Positions 53,255-64,000 of a stretch of DNA of 64,000 bases are shown here, piece after piece (the stretch's first letter is position 1; every line of letters starts with the position of its first letter). Position numbers and translations under genes: made by a program. Below the pieces are notes generated by a model that saw nothing but the letters and a program-made list of their open reading frames with translations, was not told where the DNA came from and ran no database searches. Source of the DNA: Cinclus cinclus (taxonomy: Eukaryota > Chordata > Aves > Passeriformes > Cinclidae); contig NC_085047.1 in NCBI RefSeq assembly GCF_963662255.1, positions 53,814,006 to 53,878,005 of the forward strand, read 5' to 3'.

Positions 53255-56200
53255 CACGTGTTTCAGGGAGAAATGAGTGGCAGCTTCATACTCACCACAC
53301 TTCTTGTATCAACGAGGAGCCAACCACCCTCAGCTCCCTTTTCAGTCCCACTGTACTCACTGATCATGGAGAAGGAAACTTGTAGGGGACACACCAGAGC
53401 CCATGGTTTGTGAAATATGCAGTAAATCCCTCCAGCTGCGCTACTCATGTTCTCACCAAGGGCCCTTTCCTTATTCCTCCCCTCTATCTTCTATTATGTT
53501 CTTTGCCTGCTTGCTGCATCCTGTCCCTAGTTAACTTGTCAGTTCTTTAAGATGAGGATAATCTTTCCTAAATATTGTACTTACTCAGCATGACAGAAGC
53601 TTGAGAACCTCTGGGCTCTCCTGTAATGAATGTAATATATAATAATAACAAGATGTCATTGAAAAATGAGCCTGGCACTGAGCAGAATAATTGAGAGTAA
53701 TGTTAGTTTTTAACAGCAACACTTTTTTTTTTACTCAGTGATATACACAGTTTGTCAGAAACAAGAATTATCAGAATTTTCAGATTTGCAATTTCCCCCT
53801 TCATTTATGTTGCCTCTTCTTTTCTCCTCCATTTTATTATCTGTTAGATTTTTTTCCTGCTTTCAACTCTAAAATGTGAAAGGGATAAAACTCAAACTCC
53901 AAGATAGAATTGAGGATTTAGGCTGCATTAAAAAGAAGATAAATACTGAAATTGTTAATTTCTAAACTTTTTTTTTTATATCATTTTTCAACAAATGTGT
54001 TATAAGTGAAATATTTACACCAGTTATAACAAAATTTATTGTGGCTAAATATATCTCTCTTTCCCCTTTTTACTCCCTCCCTAGTAGTCACCCATTTCTC
54101 CCTCTCTCTTTTTCTATTTCCCTGAATCTTCTTAGCTCTCTTGCTTTGACCTGCACATGCAAACACTCGCTGACACAGATATTTTGACTGGTATTTTGTC
54201 TCTGCACAGCGGAGAGGATGAAGCTGAGCCTGTATTTTATATCTCTGTGTATTCTCCAAGCTCCTGTCGAGCCTTTGAGATGCTCACAGCTACACAAAGG
54301 CCAATGGGAATAGAAACATTTTTTTTAATTTCTTTGGTATCTCCTCCAATAACAACAACAATAACAACAATCTTTTATGTTTTTCTGGTTTTCCAGCAGT
54401 AACGAAGAAGTCATTGTCTGCACCTTTAAACTGGCAAGTTCCTGAGGGGGAGATAGACAGGGAAAATCCCTATGTACAAAAATAATACTATAAATTATTT
54501 TAATTATTACAGTTTGTGATACTGAGCCAATACCTAAGAGGCCCCCCTGAGAGTTAGGGGCCCCTTTGTGTTCTGGGATGATACATAAAAGGGCTCTGCT
54601 CCAAAGAGCTTTTTTTTTTCTTTTAAGGAATTTCTGGCACTGACTGGACGTTGATGAAAAGTGCTGGCTTGGCAGCAATAGAGAGGAAAGTCTCCTGTTC
54701 ATCTGCAGACAGTGCAAGTTTCCCCTTTCCTCAGTCCTGCTGGTCATCAGAGGGGCCCTGAGAGCCAGTCACAGTTTTCCAGGTTGCTGGGTGAAGCCCA
54801 GCATGCAGGTTCTGACTGATTTGTGGATCATGGAACAAAGTTTTCTTCTCTTGGGGGGAATTAGGGTCACTTGAGCTCACATCTCAGCCTGAGCTCAAAG
54901 CAGATGTGGTGCTGTCAGTAACAAAGAAAACAGACCTGTGTGGATGTGTGGATACATCCCTGTGTGTATACATAAGGTGTGTTTCCTGACCCCACTGCTC
55001 TGTGGGCTGTTTGCCCATTGACTCATCTTCTTCATCCTCAGACTTCACTCTCTTCATATGTGCCACCTGTGTCTACATTCTTGCTATCTTTTTAAAATGT
55101 GTTTAAGGGATTTGAAATGCTGTGTATTCCCTGAAGTGTGTTGGTTTAGTTTGTGTAACCCTGGAGAGGCCAGTGCATCAAGCCAGTTTATGCTGATCAA
55201 GAATTAGCTCTTGATTTCCTTCTTAAGGGGATACAGCTTTGAGCCTTGATGTACCAGAACACACCCTTCTTGCAGGTGCAGAGGATGCAATAGGAGGTAG
55301 GCAGGAAAAATCACAGAGGCATGGGAGAGGAGACTTCTTCTCTATTGCTTTTAGACACCTTGGCAGGAAAGCTGAAACATTTCCTCCTTCCTTTTCATAC
55401 ATCCATCTCAGGATTCACACTGGTAGCTGGCTTAGTGATGCTGGCTCTGACACAGTGTGGGACATAGAGTGACAATAGCTCTCTCTTGCAGATGGATTGT
55501 ACCTTAACTTCAGCATCTTATACTTAAAACTAGGACAAAATGTGCATTTATAAAAAACAAAGAAATATCTAGCAGAATTAAACATAAAATTGTATAAGTA
55601 ACTTTTTTTCTATTTTTTTTTTAATAGCCATTCTTAATCTTTCAGTGCCCAAGATTTCTTTTGTTTGCATTCCTCTGCTTTGAGTAACCCAAACTATTTG
55701 GCTTCTGGTTATACTAAGTGGTTTTTAAATGGAAAACAGGAGCTCAAATTTAGCAGCCATTCATTAATTTCAAAGAAGTGCAATGTGGTTTTTAATATAT
55801 GCTGTACATTTTATAACTGGTGCACTTTTAGGAATTGAAAGTGTTAAATAAATTAGACGGCCCAGTAAATCTTTTCCAACCCAGTGTATTTCTGGGATTT
55901 GGACCTGGTCCACTGCATTTCTTTGAAGCTCTTACTGCTTCTATATTTTGTTTTCTAATAGCCTAGTTAAGACAAAGAACATTTCCTTTAGAGCTTCTAG
56001 TCAGCTCTGCATTTCACTTGGCTTCTATTTGATTTTTGGACTGTTTCTAATTGATTTCCATTAATAAGTTAAAAACTCTGGTTGGCTTTTTTTTTTCCTG
56101 GTTCAAAAAGAAACAAGTAATATGAAACATAAAGTTTATTTGGATTCTATCCAAACAGTTACCTCCTTTTAGTTTATCCCCAGTAGAATTTCCTTTGGGG

Positions 56201-57034
56201 ATGCACTATAATTTCATCAGTAGTTTCTTCTCTGCTTCTGTATTTCTTCAATTGAATCTCTTTCCACAGGGTAAACTTTGTTGCCTATTCCTGTTAGAGT
56301 TCCACACTCTAGGGGAGTAACACTCTAGGGTTATACTATGATCAGAAATTTTGCTGGATTTTGTGTTCTGAGCACATTTTTCTCCTTCCTGTAAATCATG
56401 AATATTTGTATTTATTTGTAACTTAGTCCATGTTGATTTCCAGCTATTTACATAGCCACAGAATCTTAATTTTATTCTTGTTACCATATCATCCTTTTTA
56501 CTTGACTGACTAGAGGGAGAAAATTAGAAAACAGACATGATCAAAACTGCAAGACTCAATTAGAGGAAATGATGAAACATGATGTAATAAAGAAATGATT
56601 GCAAATATCATGTCCTGTTACTTACAATATATATTTTTAAGTTGCTGTGCACTTTCATGGATTAAAGGCTATCTTAGTAAATATTTCTGACCTAGCACCT
56701 CAAGTCAGCACCTGCAACAGAGAGATTTGTTCTAGTATTATTCTTGCTTTCCTCAAGGCCCACTGGAGAAGAACCAGGTTTATAAGGAGAAATATATTTA
56801 GATAGAATCAATTTTCCTTCCATGCATGAAATTCTATCTCTGGCTCTGGTAGTATTAGGTTATACCAGTCCCCTGGATTATTCCCATCTTAACCTCTGAA
56901 TTATGTGAGGCAGGCCAAGCGTACAGAAGAAAATGGTATTTCCATCAGCAAACAAAATATTTTCTCATCTGAGTGGGGACATTTAAATGTATTCTCACTG
57001 CAGGGGTGTACCATATATTCTTTTTGTTTTGCAG
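53255..57034. other. Intergenic host-like sequence
   Basis: AT-rich, with several T-runs and an ACA/ACAACA stretch near 54350. No gene recognised. Confidence 0.55.
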
Positions 57035-57156
57035 ATTGTCCAGTCCAATTCCCCTGCAGTGCTGATGCAGGCAGACTCTGTGCCAGAGCTGTGTGGAGTG
57101 GCAGAACTCAGCAGGCAGAGAGGGACAGCAGGGCTCCACTGCCCCGTCACTGGCAG
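57035..57156 (+). other. Candidate 122-bp exon, locally GC-rich
   Basis: It follows a TATTCTTTTTGTTTTGCAG acceptor and ends at a CAG/GTGAAT donor. One frame is open throughout (starting IVQSNSPAVLMQADSVPELC). GC content rises compared with the flanks. No homology is recognised. Confidence 0.2.
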
Positions 57157-57266
57157 GTGAATATGGCTCCGATTGCAGGCACGTGGACAAACCCTACCTC
57201 GCAGCACAGTGCAGTGCCAATCCCCCAGTCTCAGGGTCCTCCTTGAGAAGCCCCAGGTCAGAGGCA

Positions 57267-57299
57267 GTGACCACCTCTGCTTCAGGCAGAGGTGGTCAC
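57267..57299. repeat. Perfect inverted repeat, 14-bp stem, 5-base loop
   Basis: GTGACCACCTCTGC (57267-57280), TTCAG, GCAGAGGTGGTCAC (57286-57299). Confidence 0.9.
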
Positions 57300-57340
57300 C
57301 TTAGCTCCCTTACCTTAGCTCCTTCACCTGAGCTCCCTTT
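57299..57340. repeat. Three 14-bp tandem repeats adjoining the palindrome
   Basis: CCTTAGCTCCCTTA, CCTTAGCTCCTTCA and CCTGAGCTCCCTTT follow each other without a gap. Confidence 0.8.
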
Positions 57341-57959
57341 TCTGACCTTGCCTGTGCTTGTGGAGGAAGATCATTTGGCAGCAGAACAGCCCCATCAGAA
57401 GCTCACTTGAGTGCCCTCCGTGCCTTTTCTGGGAACAGCAGGAGCTGGGAGAGGAACAGATTTCACCCGCGCTGGCGCAGCGTGTCCCACCTGGCAGCTT
57501 GCTCTTCCCTGACCTACTTCAACAACAATGGGCACTCTTACTCACTAAGCCTGGGTGCTGCAATTCTCTGCTAGCCTAGCAGAAAAGTTGGCTTACTAGC
57601 GCAGGGAGATGTTGAGAAATAATGTGAGCATCAGGCAACATGTTTCCTGGTTATGCCCTTGAGAACCCCTCTTGGGTGTCCCGAGACGCACACAGCCGTC
57701 ACTTGCACTGACACCCAGCATTTGGTGGAGGATGCCAGGAGCTGTGCCAGCCCTGGCGAGGCTGTAAAACTCCTTCTCTCAACACGACTTGGGGCAAAGG
57801 CTGTCCTGCTCTCCAGCTTCCCCTGCTGCTTGCCTCCTGACCAAAAACCCTCCTGCACAGCCCTGTGCTCCCTGCTGAAGTCCCTCATTTGGCAAATACT
57901 AATACTGTGAGCCAGTGGAGGTCCTCACCTCACTTCTTCTCTGGTTTATTTTCTAGAGG
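57341..57959. other. GC-richer intergenic sequence
   Basis: Open frames at 57358-57579 and 57653-57910 carry no known motif. No gene assigned. Confidence 0.4.
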
Positions 57960-57995
57960 GTTGTTTTGTTTTGTTTTGTTTTGTTTTGTTTTGTC
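57960..57995. repeat. (TTTTG)n microsatellite, about seven units
   Basis: TTGTT followed by repeated TTTTG units up to GTCACTACTGG. Confidence 0.9.
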
Positions 57996-60900
57996 ACTAC
58001 TGGTAATTTCATGTTTATAGTGTTTTTATGGCCTTCGTGATGTATCGTTTCACTGTGACCTCACAGCAAGCCTGTGTGTGTTTTTCCCCTCACATGATTA
58101 ATTATTTCAATAGAGGCCAGAGAAATAAAATGGGGAATTTGTGGATAGTGGTTTTCCTTGCTTGGTGTAGGGAAGCATTTCATTGTGGGTCATTAGGATT
58201 CGTTGTAGCATAACTCAGTAATAATTTGGAAAAAGAAGTCATGTGCCTGTGGGTTGTGTGAACTGAAATTACAAGCCATGTCCAAACCTTTGAGTCACCT
58301 CTGGTGCTTCTCAACACAGCTGAGTCCTGACAGGAAGCACTGGATGAGCAAATACAGTGCTTAAAACCATCTATCCCAGACCTCTCACTGGGAGATCCTT
58401 GAAAAACCACCCATAAGCAATTTTAAAAGGGTGGGTTTAATGAGTGGGCTGAGACAAGCACATATTACCCTCCCCAACTAGCACTTCTTGACCCTTCATA
58501 TATAGCATGGTTTGAGAGTAAATAGTAATCAGAATGGTAAATAATGCTATCAGTGTAGAAACTGATCTGGTCATTAGTGACAAAATATAATACTACAGAA
58601 TCCACATACCAGGGATCCCATTATTCATATTCACAGTACTTCCTAAAATAAACTGAAATCTTATAGAACAAAAGATTGGCATTACTCTGGCAAGGAAATT
58701 AAGATCTACTTTAAAATAAATAAATAACTCCCAAATGAAACAGCTGTCATATTTGATGTGCAATGTTTCTAGGGAATTTATTACTGTCACTTCTATTTCT
58801 GATCCTCAAAGTTTGTATACTTGATACATAGCCACAGAACTTTCCACCAGATTGGACTCCACCAACCACTTTTCTGGCCATTTACATCCTGTCAGTGGCC
58901 AGTCTTGTGTCATCCATGCCTGGACTCATGATCACAAAACCATCCCGCCTTTACTCTTGTATGAACCAGGTCTGACTTTGGTGTTGTAAGCAAATATATT
59001 CTTTCAGTTCTTCTAGTGGACAAGTGTGGGCACCTGATAAATCTGCGTGGGGTGGGGAAGGAAATTTTTTTTGCATGCTGCAGTGCACTGGGAGAGTTTA
59101 AAAACTTCAGGGCTGCAGTTGGAAACAGCAGCAAGATCACAAGTCAGCTGAGTAACTGCATGGAGGAGGAATACACTGGGGTAGTGAACTGCAAAGTCAA
59201 TGCTTTTTATGTATTCAGAGACCTATGAAGCATCAGGCACAGACCAGGATTAGGAGGGAAATGGCAGAGAGGGGCGTATATATCTGTGTATGTGCATCTT
59301 AATGAGCTCCAACATGTTGTCAGAAAACCTGGCTCAAGGGTGGTCACCAGATACCAAAGAGACACTATCTCCTATTTTCAGCCCAGGTTTTATACTATAC
59401 TGAAGTCCAGAAAAGATCTAATTTTAGATCAGTGGAGGCAAGGCTGAATGCACAAACAAAAACATCCTACTACCAAACAATAACTCTGTTGAGTATTGTC
59501 ATGCTGGGTATGAAATTCAGCTGCTATATCCATACCAGATCTGTTAAATAGCTAGAAATTATTCATCTGTGATAACTAATGAGGAAAATAAGATAGTTAA
59601 TTTCAGTGTTTCCTGCAACAGGGAAGCAGTCTGACAAAATATGCCAGACAAAACATCCATACAAAACCATGTCATTAACTTACATGTTTAGTTCATTCAC
59701 ATTCCTAATCATGAATAAAAAGGAGAAATAAAATTACAATCTTTAATTGTCTGTATAATTCTTCGTAATAAGTACATTCTGGAGTACCATAATAGTGCTG
59801 TAGGTTTATGAAACAGAGATCTGTCTTCCCTTAATAAGACAGAAGGAAGTGACACTGCAGTGCTGGTTAATTATTGGAGACCCTTTCACTGTGAATTAAA
59901 GGTCTGTGCACATGCAAGCTTGGAGAAGCAAAGAGATGTAACACTTAAAAGTACATATGTTATCAGAAAACTGAGAGGGTTAGGGGAAAAGGCCAGGAAC
60001 TGGTGGGAACATAAATGAGGTTCAAAGTAACAGAGATAGCTGTGGTAACAGTAAAGAATGTATCATACAAGAGTCACAAAGGTAATGGGACTGTTCACCT
60101 GTTTAAAAATAAACGTTCAAAAGTGGTCTGCTGGCTCAGGACAGAGTGTTTAGGTGTGGTAGAGCCAAATCCACGATCAGTGAAGATAGGAAAACTTCAG
60201 TCAGTGCCACCCTTCAACTCTGTGTATAAACAGAGGTGAGAATAAGTATGCTTGGAAGGTGAAAGTTAAAATGTTATGAGATATCAATGAGACTTTTCCC
60301 TCCAGTTTGTACAGCTGTGGGCCACCAGCTTGCCTAAGATCTTCAGCTGCTGCCTAATTCAGGCATGAGAGAGTTGTATCCGGTTCAGGTTTGAGTGTCA
60401 GCATCTCTATGTTCTCATCTCTTCATGTCTCCACAGAGAGCCCAGCCATGGATTTTCATGCTGCCTCTTGGCTGAGAAGGATTTCTCCCCATATATCTGC
60501 AAACCTGTGCTTGTTGCTCCTTCAGACTGCACCAGGCTGTCTCAGACAGAGGCCACTGCTCATTGGATCCATCTCTAGGGTTCACTGCTTCAGTGTCCTC
60601 ACCCCTTCGTCTCTGAGCCTAGGTAAATCACTGTGAAGTGAATCAATGATGAATTGTAGACAGTTTGCTCCCAGGTTTGTTTGAGGTGATGTTTTAAGTT
60701 TAAGCCTACACATATCTTGGACATATAACCTGGGGTGTTGGTTCAGTGCTGTGCCCACACCAGCTTTCACTTAGCTCATAATGGCAAACCCGAGGGATTA
60801 ATTGTGAAGGGGCTTCAGGACAGCCATAATGCTCATGGGATCTAGGGTGGCATGTCTCCAGTGGGATCTGTGCTGCCCAGTTTGTATGTCAGTGTCCTCA

Positions 60901-63194
60901 GTGCTTACTGAATTACATCTGCAGTGACACAGTCACATCCTCCTCATTGCTGATTTACTACTCCTCAGGGAGAATGTGGGCCATCTTCCTAAGGAGTAGC
61001 AAATCGGTGGGAAGACTTGAGGGCCAGAATGATCACGCAGACCATTACATGAGGTGGGAGATAAGGGGGAGGTGTCCTTAGGGAGACCATCCTGAAGGTC
61101 AGCGTGCTGTTTAAAGGTATTACTGCATCTCTGTGATGACACTAAAGCTCACAGCTGGTTTCAGGCTGTGACACTAAGCCTGGCTGAAGGGATTTTTTTA
61201 AACTCAGTCTCTTTTTCCAAGCAATGCAGTGTCCTACTCTTGCTTAAGGCTTTGCTTGTCAAGCTACCCTTGAACACATCAAAGCTACTGTTGATAGGTA
61301 TGATTTGTATAATTCAAAAATATGCATCATTTGTAGAAAAAGGTTTTGGGATGCTACTAGGAAAGGAAAGAAAAGGGCATTCTTTATTGTATTGAGCTGC
61401 TGGCTCAGAATTGCTTCCAGAAGGGCATTATGTTCTTCTGCTTTCTTTGGTGAAGCAGCAATATATTTTGTTGAGGTCTGAGCTGACTCCCTGCAGCTTT
61501 GGGCCATTACTGAATTAGAGCCAATAAAGAGCATGCCCTCTTTTCTTTGCCTGCAAGTCAAATCCTAGTGGGGCTCAGTAGGACATTCAAGTAATCCCCG
61601 ATTAAATTAGATTTCTCTGAGCAGAACATCCAGAATGTGGTGGATGACACAAACCCACCCTCTGAGGAGTCAAATCCTACTTCCTAGCAAAATCATAGGC
61701 AGGAAAGAATATATTGTCATAGAGACTTGAGGAGCAAAAGGCACTGTTATCAATTTTCACTTGTAAATGCTTCACCCACACTAGTAACCAGAGGAATGGC
61801 TACCAGAAGGCAAGGAATGCAATCTAACCAGCATGTGACAAACACACCCCTACAATCCCTGCTTCCTCACCAGCCTCCTTCTGTGCCCTGTACCACAGCA
61901 GAACCCAGCCTGCTTGCTGAAGCTTGCTAATGCTCAAAGGAAGAAGTTGATACTGTTTATGTTCCACATTCTTCCATTGCTCAATCTCCAAATATTTCAC
62001 AAGGTAGATCTAGTTTCAAAAGTTCATTTAAGAGAGAATTCTTGTTCCAAGCCCAGTTTCCTGTTGCAGCCTGAATCCCAGAGCAGATCATGTGCAGCAG
62101 TTGGCTCATGACTTCTGGAGATGCTGCACCACTGATTTTATAAACAATATATAGTGGGAAATGGATGAATATGTTTCTTATTTGAATAAATTAAATCTGG
62201 CAAACGTAATTCAAAACAAGAATGCTCGTTGCCCATGGTTTCCAGAGCATGCTGTGCAGCTTTCCCAGGGGGAACCCAGAGACAAATCTGTCTCTACACA
62301 AACAAAACTCCCTTGCACGTCTGTTGGAGCAACGCCAAACAGAGAGAAGGTTTTGATCCTGGAGTCTGATTCCCCACAGAACAGAGAGTGAACTCTGACT
62401 TGAATAATGGAAAGCAGCCTTGGCTCTCAGCAGCCAGGCTGCACACAAGGAGGCTCTGGTGTGGTGAAGATATAAAATTCCAGCACTGACAGGAGCTGCT
62501 GCCTGGCTTGTCTGGTCTGCCAAGAGGGGGCAAGTGCTGCCACAGCCACATTTGAGGGGAAGTTGAGCCCTGACTCCTTGTGGGAAAACTAAATGAATTC
62601 CTGTCAGGGACACTCGCTGGCAGCAGCAGGAGGCACCTAAAGAGCCCAGTCAGAGCATGAATTTGTTTATGCACATGCATCCCTGAACATGCTTTGGTGG
62701 ATCTGAGCTTCTGCTCAGCGCTGTGCTCAAATGTTGCTCCTGCTAGCAGGGACAGACTCAAGGGCTCAGTGGGGTAAATCATCTTGTTGGCCCAAGTGAC
62801 AAATAAGTCAGCTCAAGGGGCTGTGTTGAAACCCCTTCTGGGGATGTGACTACACCAGTCCAGAAGAACTACCTGACACTACCACTTCTCCAGGACCTGA
62901 TGGTGGCTGTGGAGGTACCCAAGTGCAGCCTGAGCCATTTGATGATCACATTGTAGAAGAGCATGGTCATTCTTGGCTTTTGCAAGGCTCTTCCATGTGC
63001 TTAAAGTGGAGCAGAGTGTATTTTTTTTTGTCAGTATCAAGGTAAAATCAAAATGTATTATTGTTTTGTACCGTAGGCTCATGCTCCTGTTCTGCTCCTG
63101 CCCAGGCTCCCCTTTGCCTACTCTGCTGTTTTTCCCCAGGAGATGAGCAACTTGTTCCCTATCAATGTATCTCATTGCCTACAAGTGTGACTAT
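57996..63194. other. Intergenic host-like sequence
   Basis: No CR1, LTR or gene recognised. The longest frames are around 80-160 codons (for example 62294-62782, minus) and have no motif. Confidence 0.55.
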
Positions 63195-63690
63195 TTCCTT
63201 AAAGACCCTCTCATTTCAACCCCCCTGCCATGGCCAGGGACACCTTCCACTAGACCAGGTTGCTCAGAGCCCCACCCAACCTGTCCTTGAACAATTCCAG
63301 GAACAGGGTATCTACAACTCTGCTGGGCAACCTGTGCCAGTACCTTGCCACCCTTACACTATAGAACTTTTTTTCCTAATATCTAATCTAAATCTACTCT
63401 GTTTGAACTCATTCTGCCTTCCCCTGTCACTACATGTTCTTGTAAAACTCCCCTCTTCAGCCTTGCTGTAGACCTACTTCAGGTACTGGAAGGTCATAAT
63501 TAGGTCACGCTAAAGCCACCTCTTTTCCAGGATGAACAAACACAATTCTCTCAGCTTTTCCTCATAGGAGAGATGCTCCATCCCTCTAAGCAACCTGATT
63601 ACTCTCCTTTGGGCTCGCTGCAACAGGTCTACGTCCTACCTGTGCTGCCAACCCCAGAGCTGTATGCAGAACTTCTGATGTAGACAATGG
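63195..63690 (-). mobile_element. CR1 LINE 3' fragment, minus strand, about 495 bp
   Basis: Reverse-complement CR1 landmarks in order from the right: AACAGGTCTACGTC and CAGCTTTTCCTCATAGGAG (ORF2 end), TAATATCTAATCTAAATCTA, GGCAACCTGTGCCAGT, then ACACCTTCCACTAGACCAGG and GCTCAGAGCCCCACCCAACC near the 3' end. It is 5'-truncated at about 63690. A different CR1 subfamily from the one at 17510-20827, judging by the tail. Confidence 0.9.
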
Positions 63691-64000
63691 GGAGATGTAC
63701 ACTTCTTGCCAGATTTTTTATTATGGTCTTGGGAGATTTTCAGCATGGGAGGGAGTCTGTGATATTTCCAAGTCTGAATTTTACAGAAATTTTGAAGAGT
63801 GGCTAGTATAAAACATGTTTATCTGAAACTTGGGCATGAGTGTGCTGTTAGTGCTTGGGCATGGGTTAACCCTGCCCAGGATTTTTGGGGAGTTTGGATG
63901 AATGTGTCACACACTCCAGTGACCCTGTGAGAGTTTCTCCTGAAACAAATATGTCCAAAGGAGGTCAAAATGACAGTGACATCCTACAGCTGCCTTGTGT
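63691..64000. other. Intergenic sequence at the right edge
   Basis: No feature recognised. Confidence 0.5.

Noticed and set aside
62294..62782. 162-codon minus-strand open frame
   Set aside because: No recognisable domain and overlapping open frames on both strands suggest chance.

Overview
The window is vertebrate nuclear DNA, almost certainly from a bird. Evidence: a 3.3 kb CR1 LINE ending in the avian-type ATTCTGTG 3' repeats, a second CR1 tail at the right edge, several LTR families that I recognise as avian, and no operons or dense coding. I see no convincing host protein-coding gene. Nearly all recognisable coding sequence belongs to endogenous retroviruses (ERVs) and CR1, and all of it is broken except one full-length gag. 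Layout: 1-33.65 kb is a stack of nested and recombined ERVs; 33.65-63.2 kb is AT-rich sequence with almost no recognisable repeats; a CR1 tail lies at 63.2-63.7 kb. From the left, 1-4.1 kb holds minus-strand ERV pieces: a leader, a tRNA-Lys-like primer binding site (PBS), an LTR, protease, gag and integrase fragments out of normal order, and a CR1 fragment with a solo LTR inside it. The LTR has viral coding sequence on its 5' side and a PBS on its 3' side, which suggests a tandem, recombined provirus. From 4109 to about 28441 the two ends are matching plus-strand LTRs of a gammaretrovirus-like provirus. Its matrix, nucleocapsid, protease and start of reverse transcriptase appear in the right order but are separated by insertions. 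Insertion A (4546-14610) is a betaretrovirus-like provirus with paired LTRs, PBS, polypurine tract, an intact 626-codon gag, a dUTPase-like remnant in the -1 frame, an integrase C-terminus and an envelope transmembrane remnant. Its pol is replaced by foreign ERV DNA, mostly an antisense pol of a related family. Insertion B (17245-24135) is a minus-strand ERV with a 5-bp target duplication; it has lost pol and env and contains a CR1 and a solo-LTR-like insert. Insertion C (24623-28043) is a run of three related LTRs. To the right (28.45-33.65 kb) lie a gag fragment and a minus-strand, apparently env-less ERV with integrase next to its 3' LTR. The 5-bp and 6-bp target duplications, the frame that resumes across insertion B and the inverted integrase copies make the nesting order readable from sequence alone. 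The most unusual single item is a four-unit 36-bp repeat in the intact gag, each unit carrying a YY1-like motif. The right half contains a 236-bp polypyrimidine tract, two perfect 14-bp-stem palindromes and two weak exon candidates. Such ERV density fits a heterochromatic, pericentromeric or W-linked region, but that is inference.
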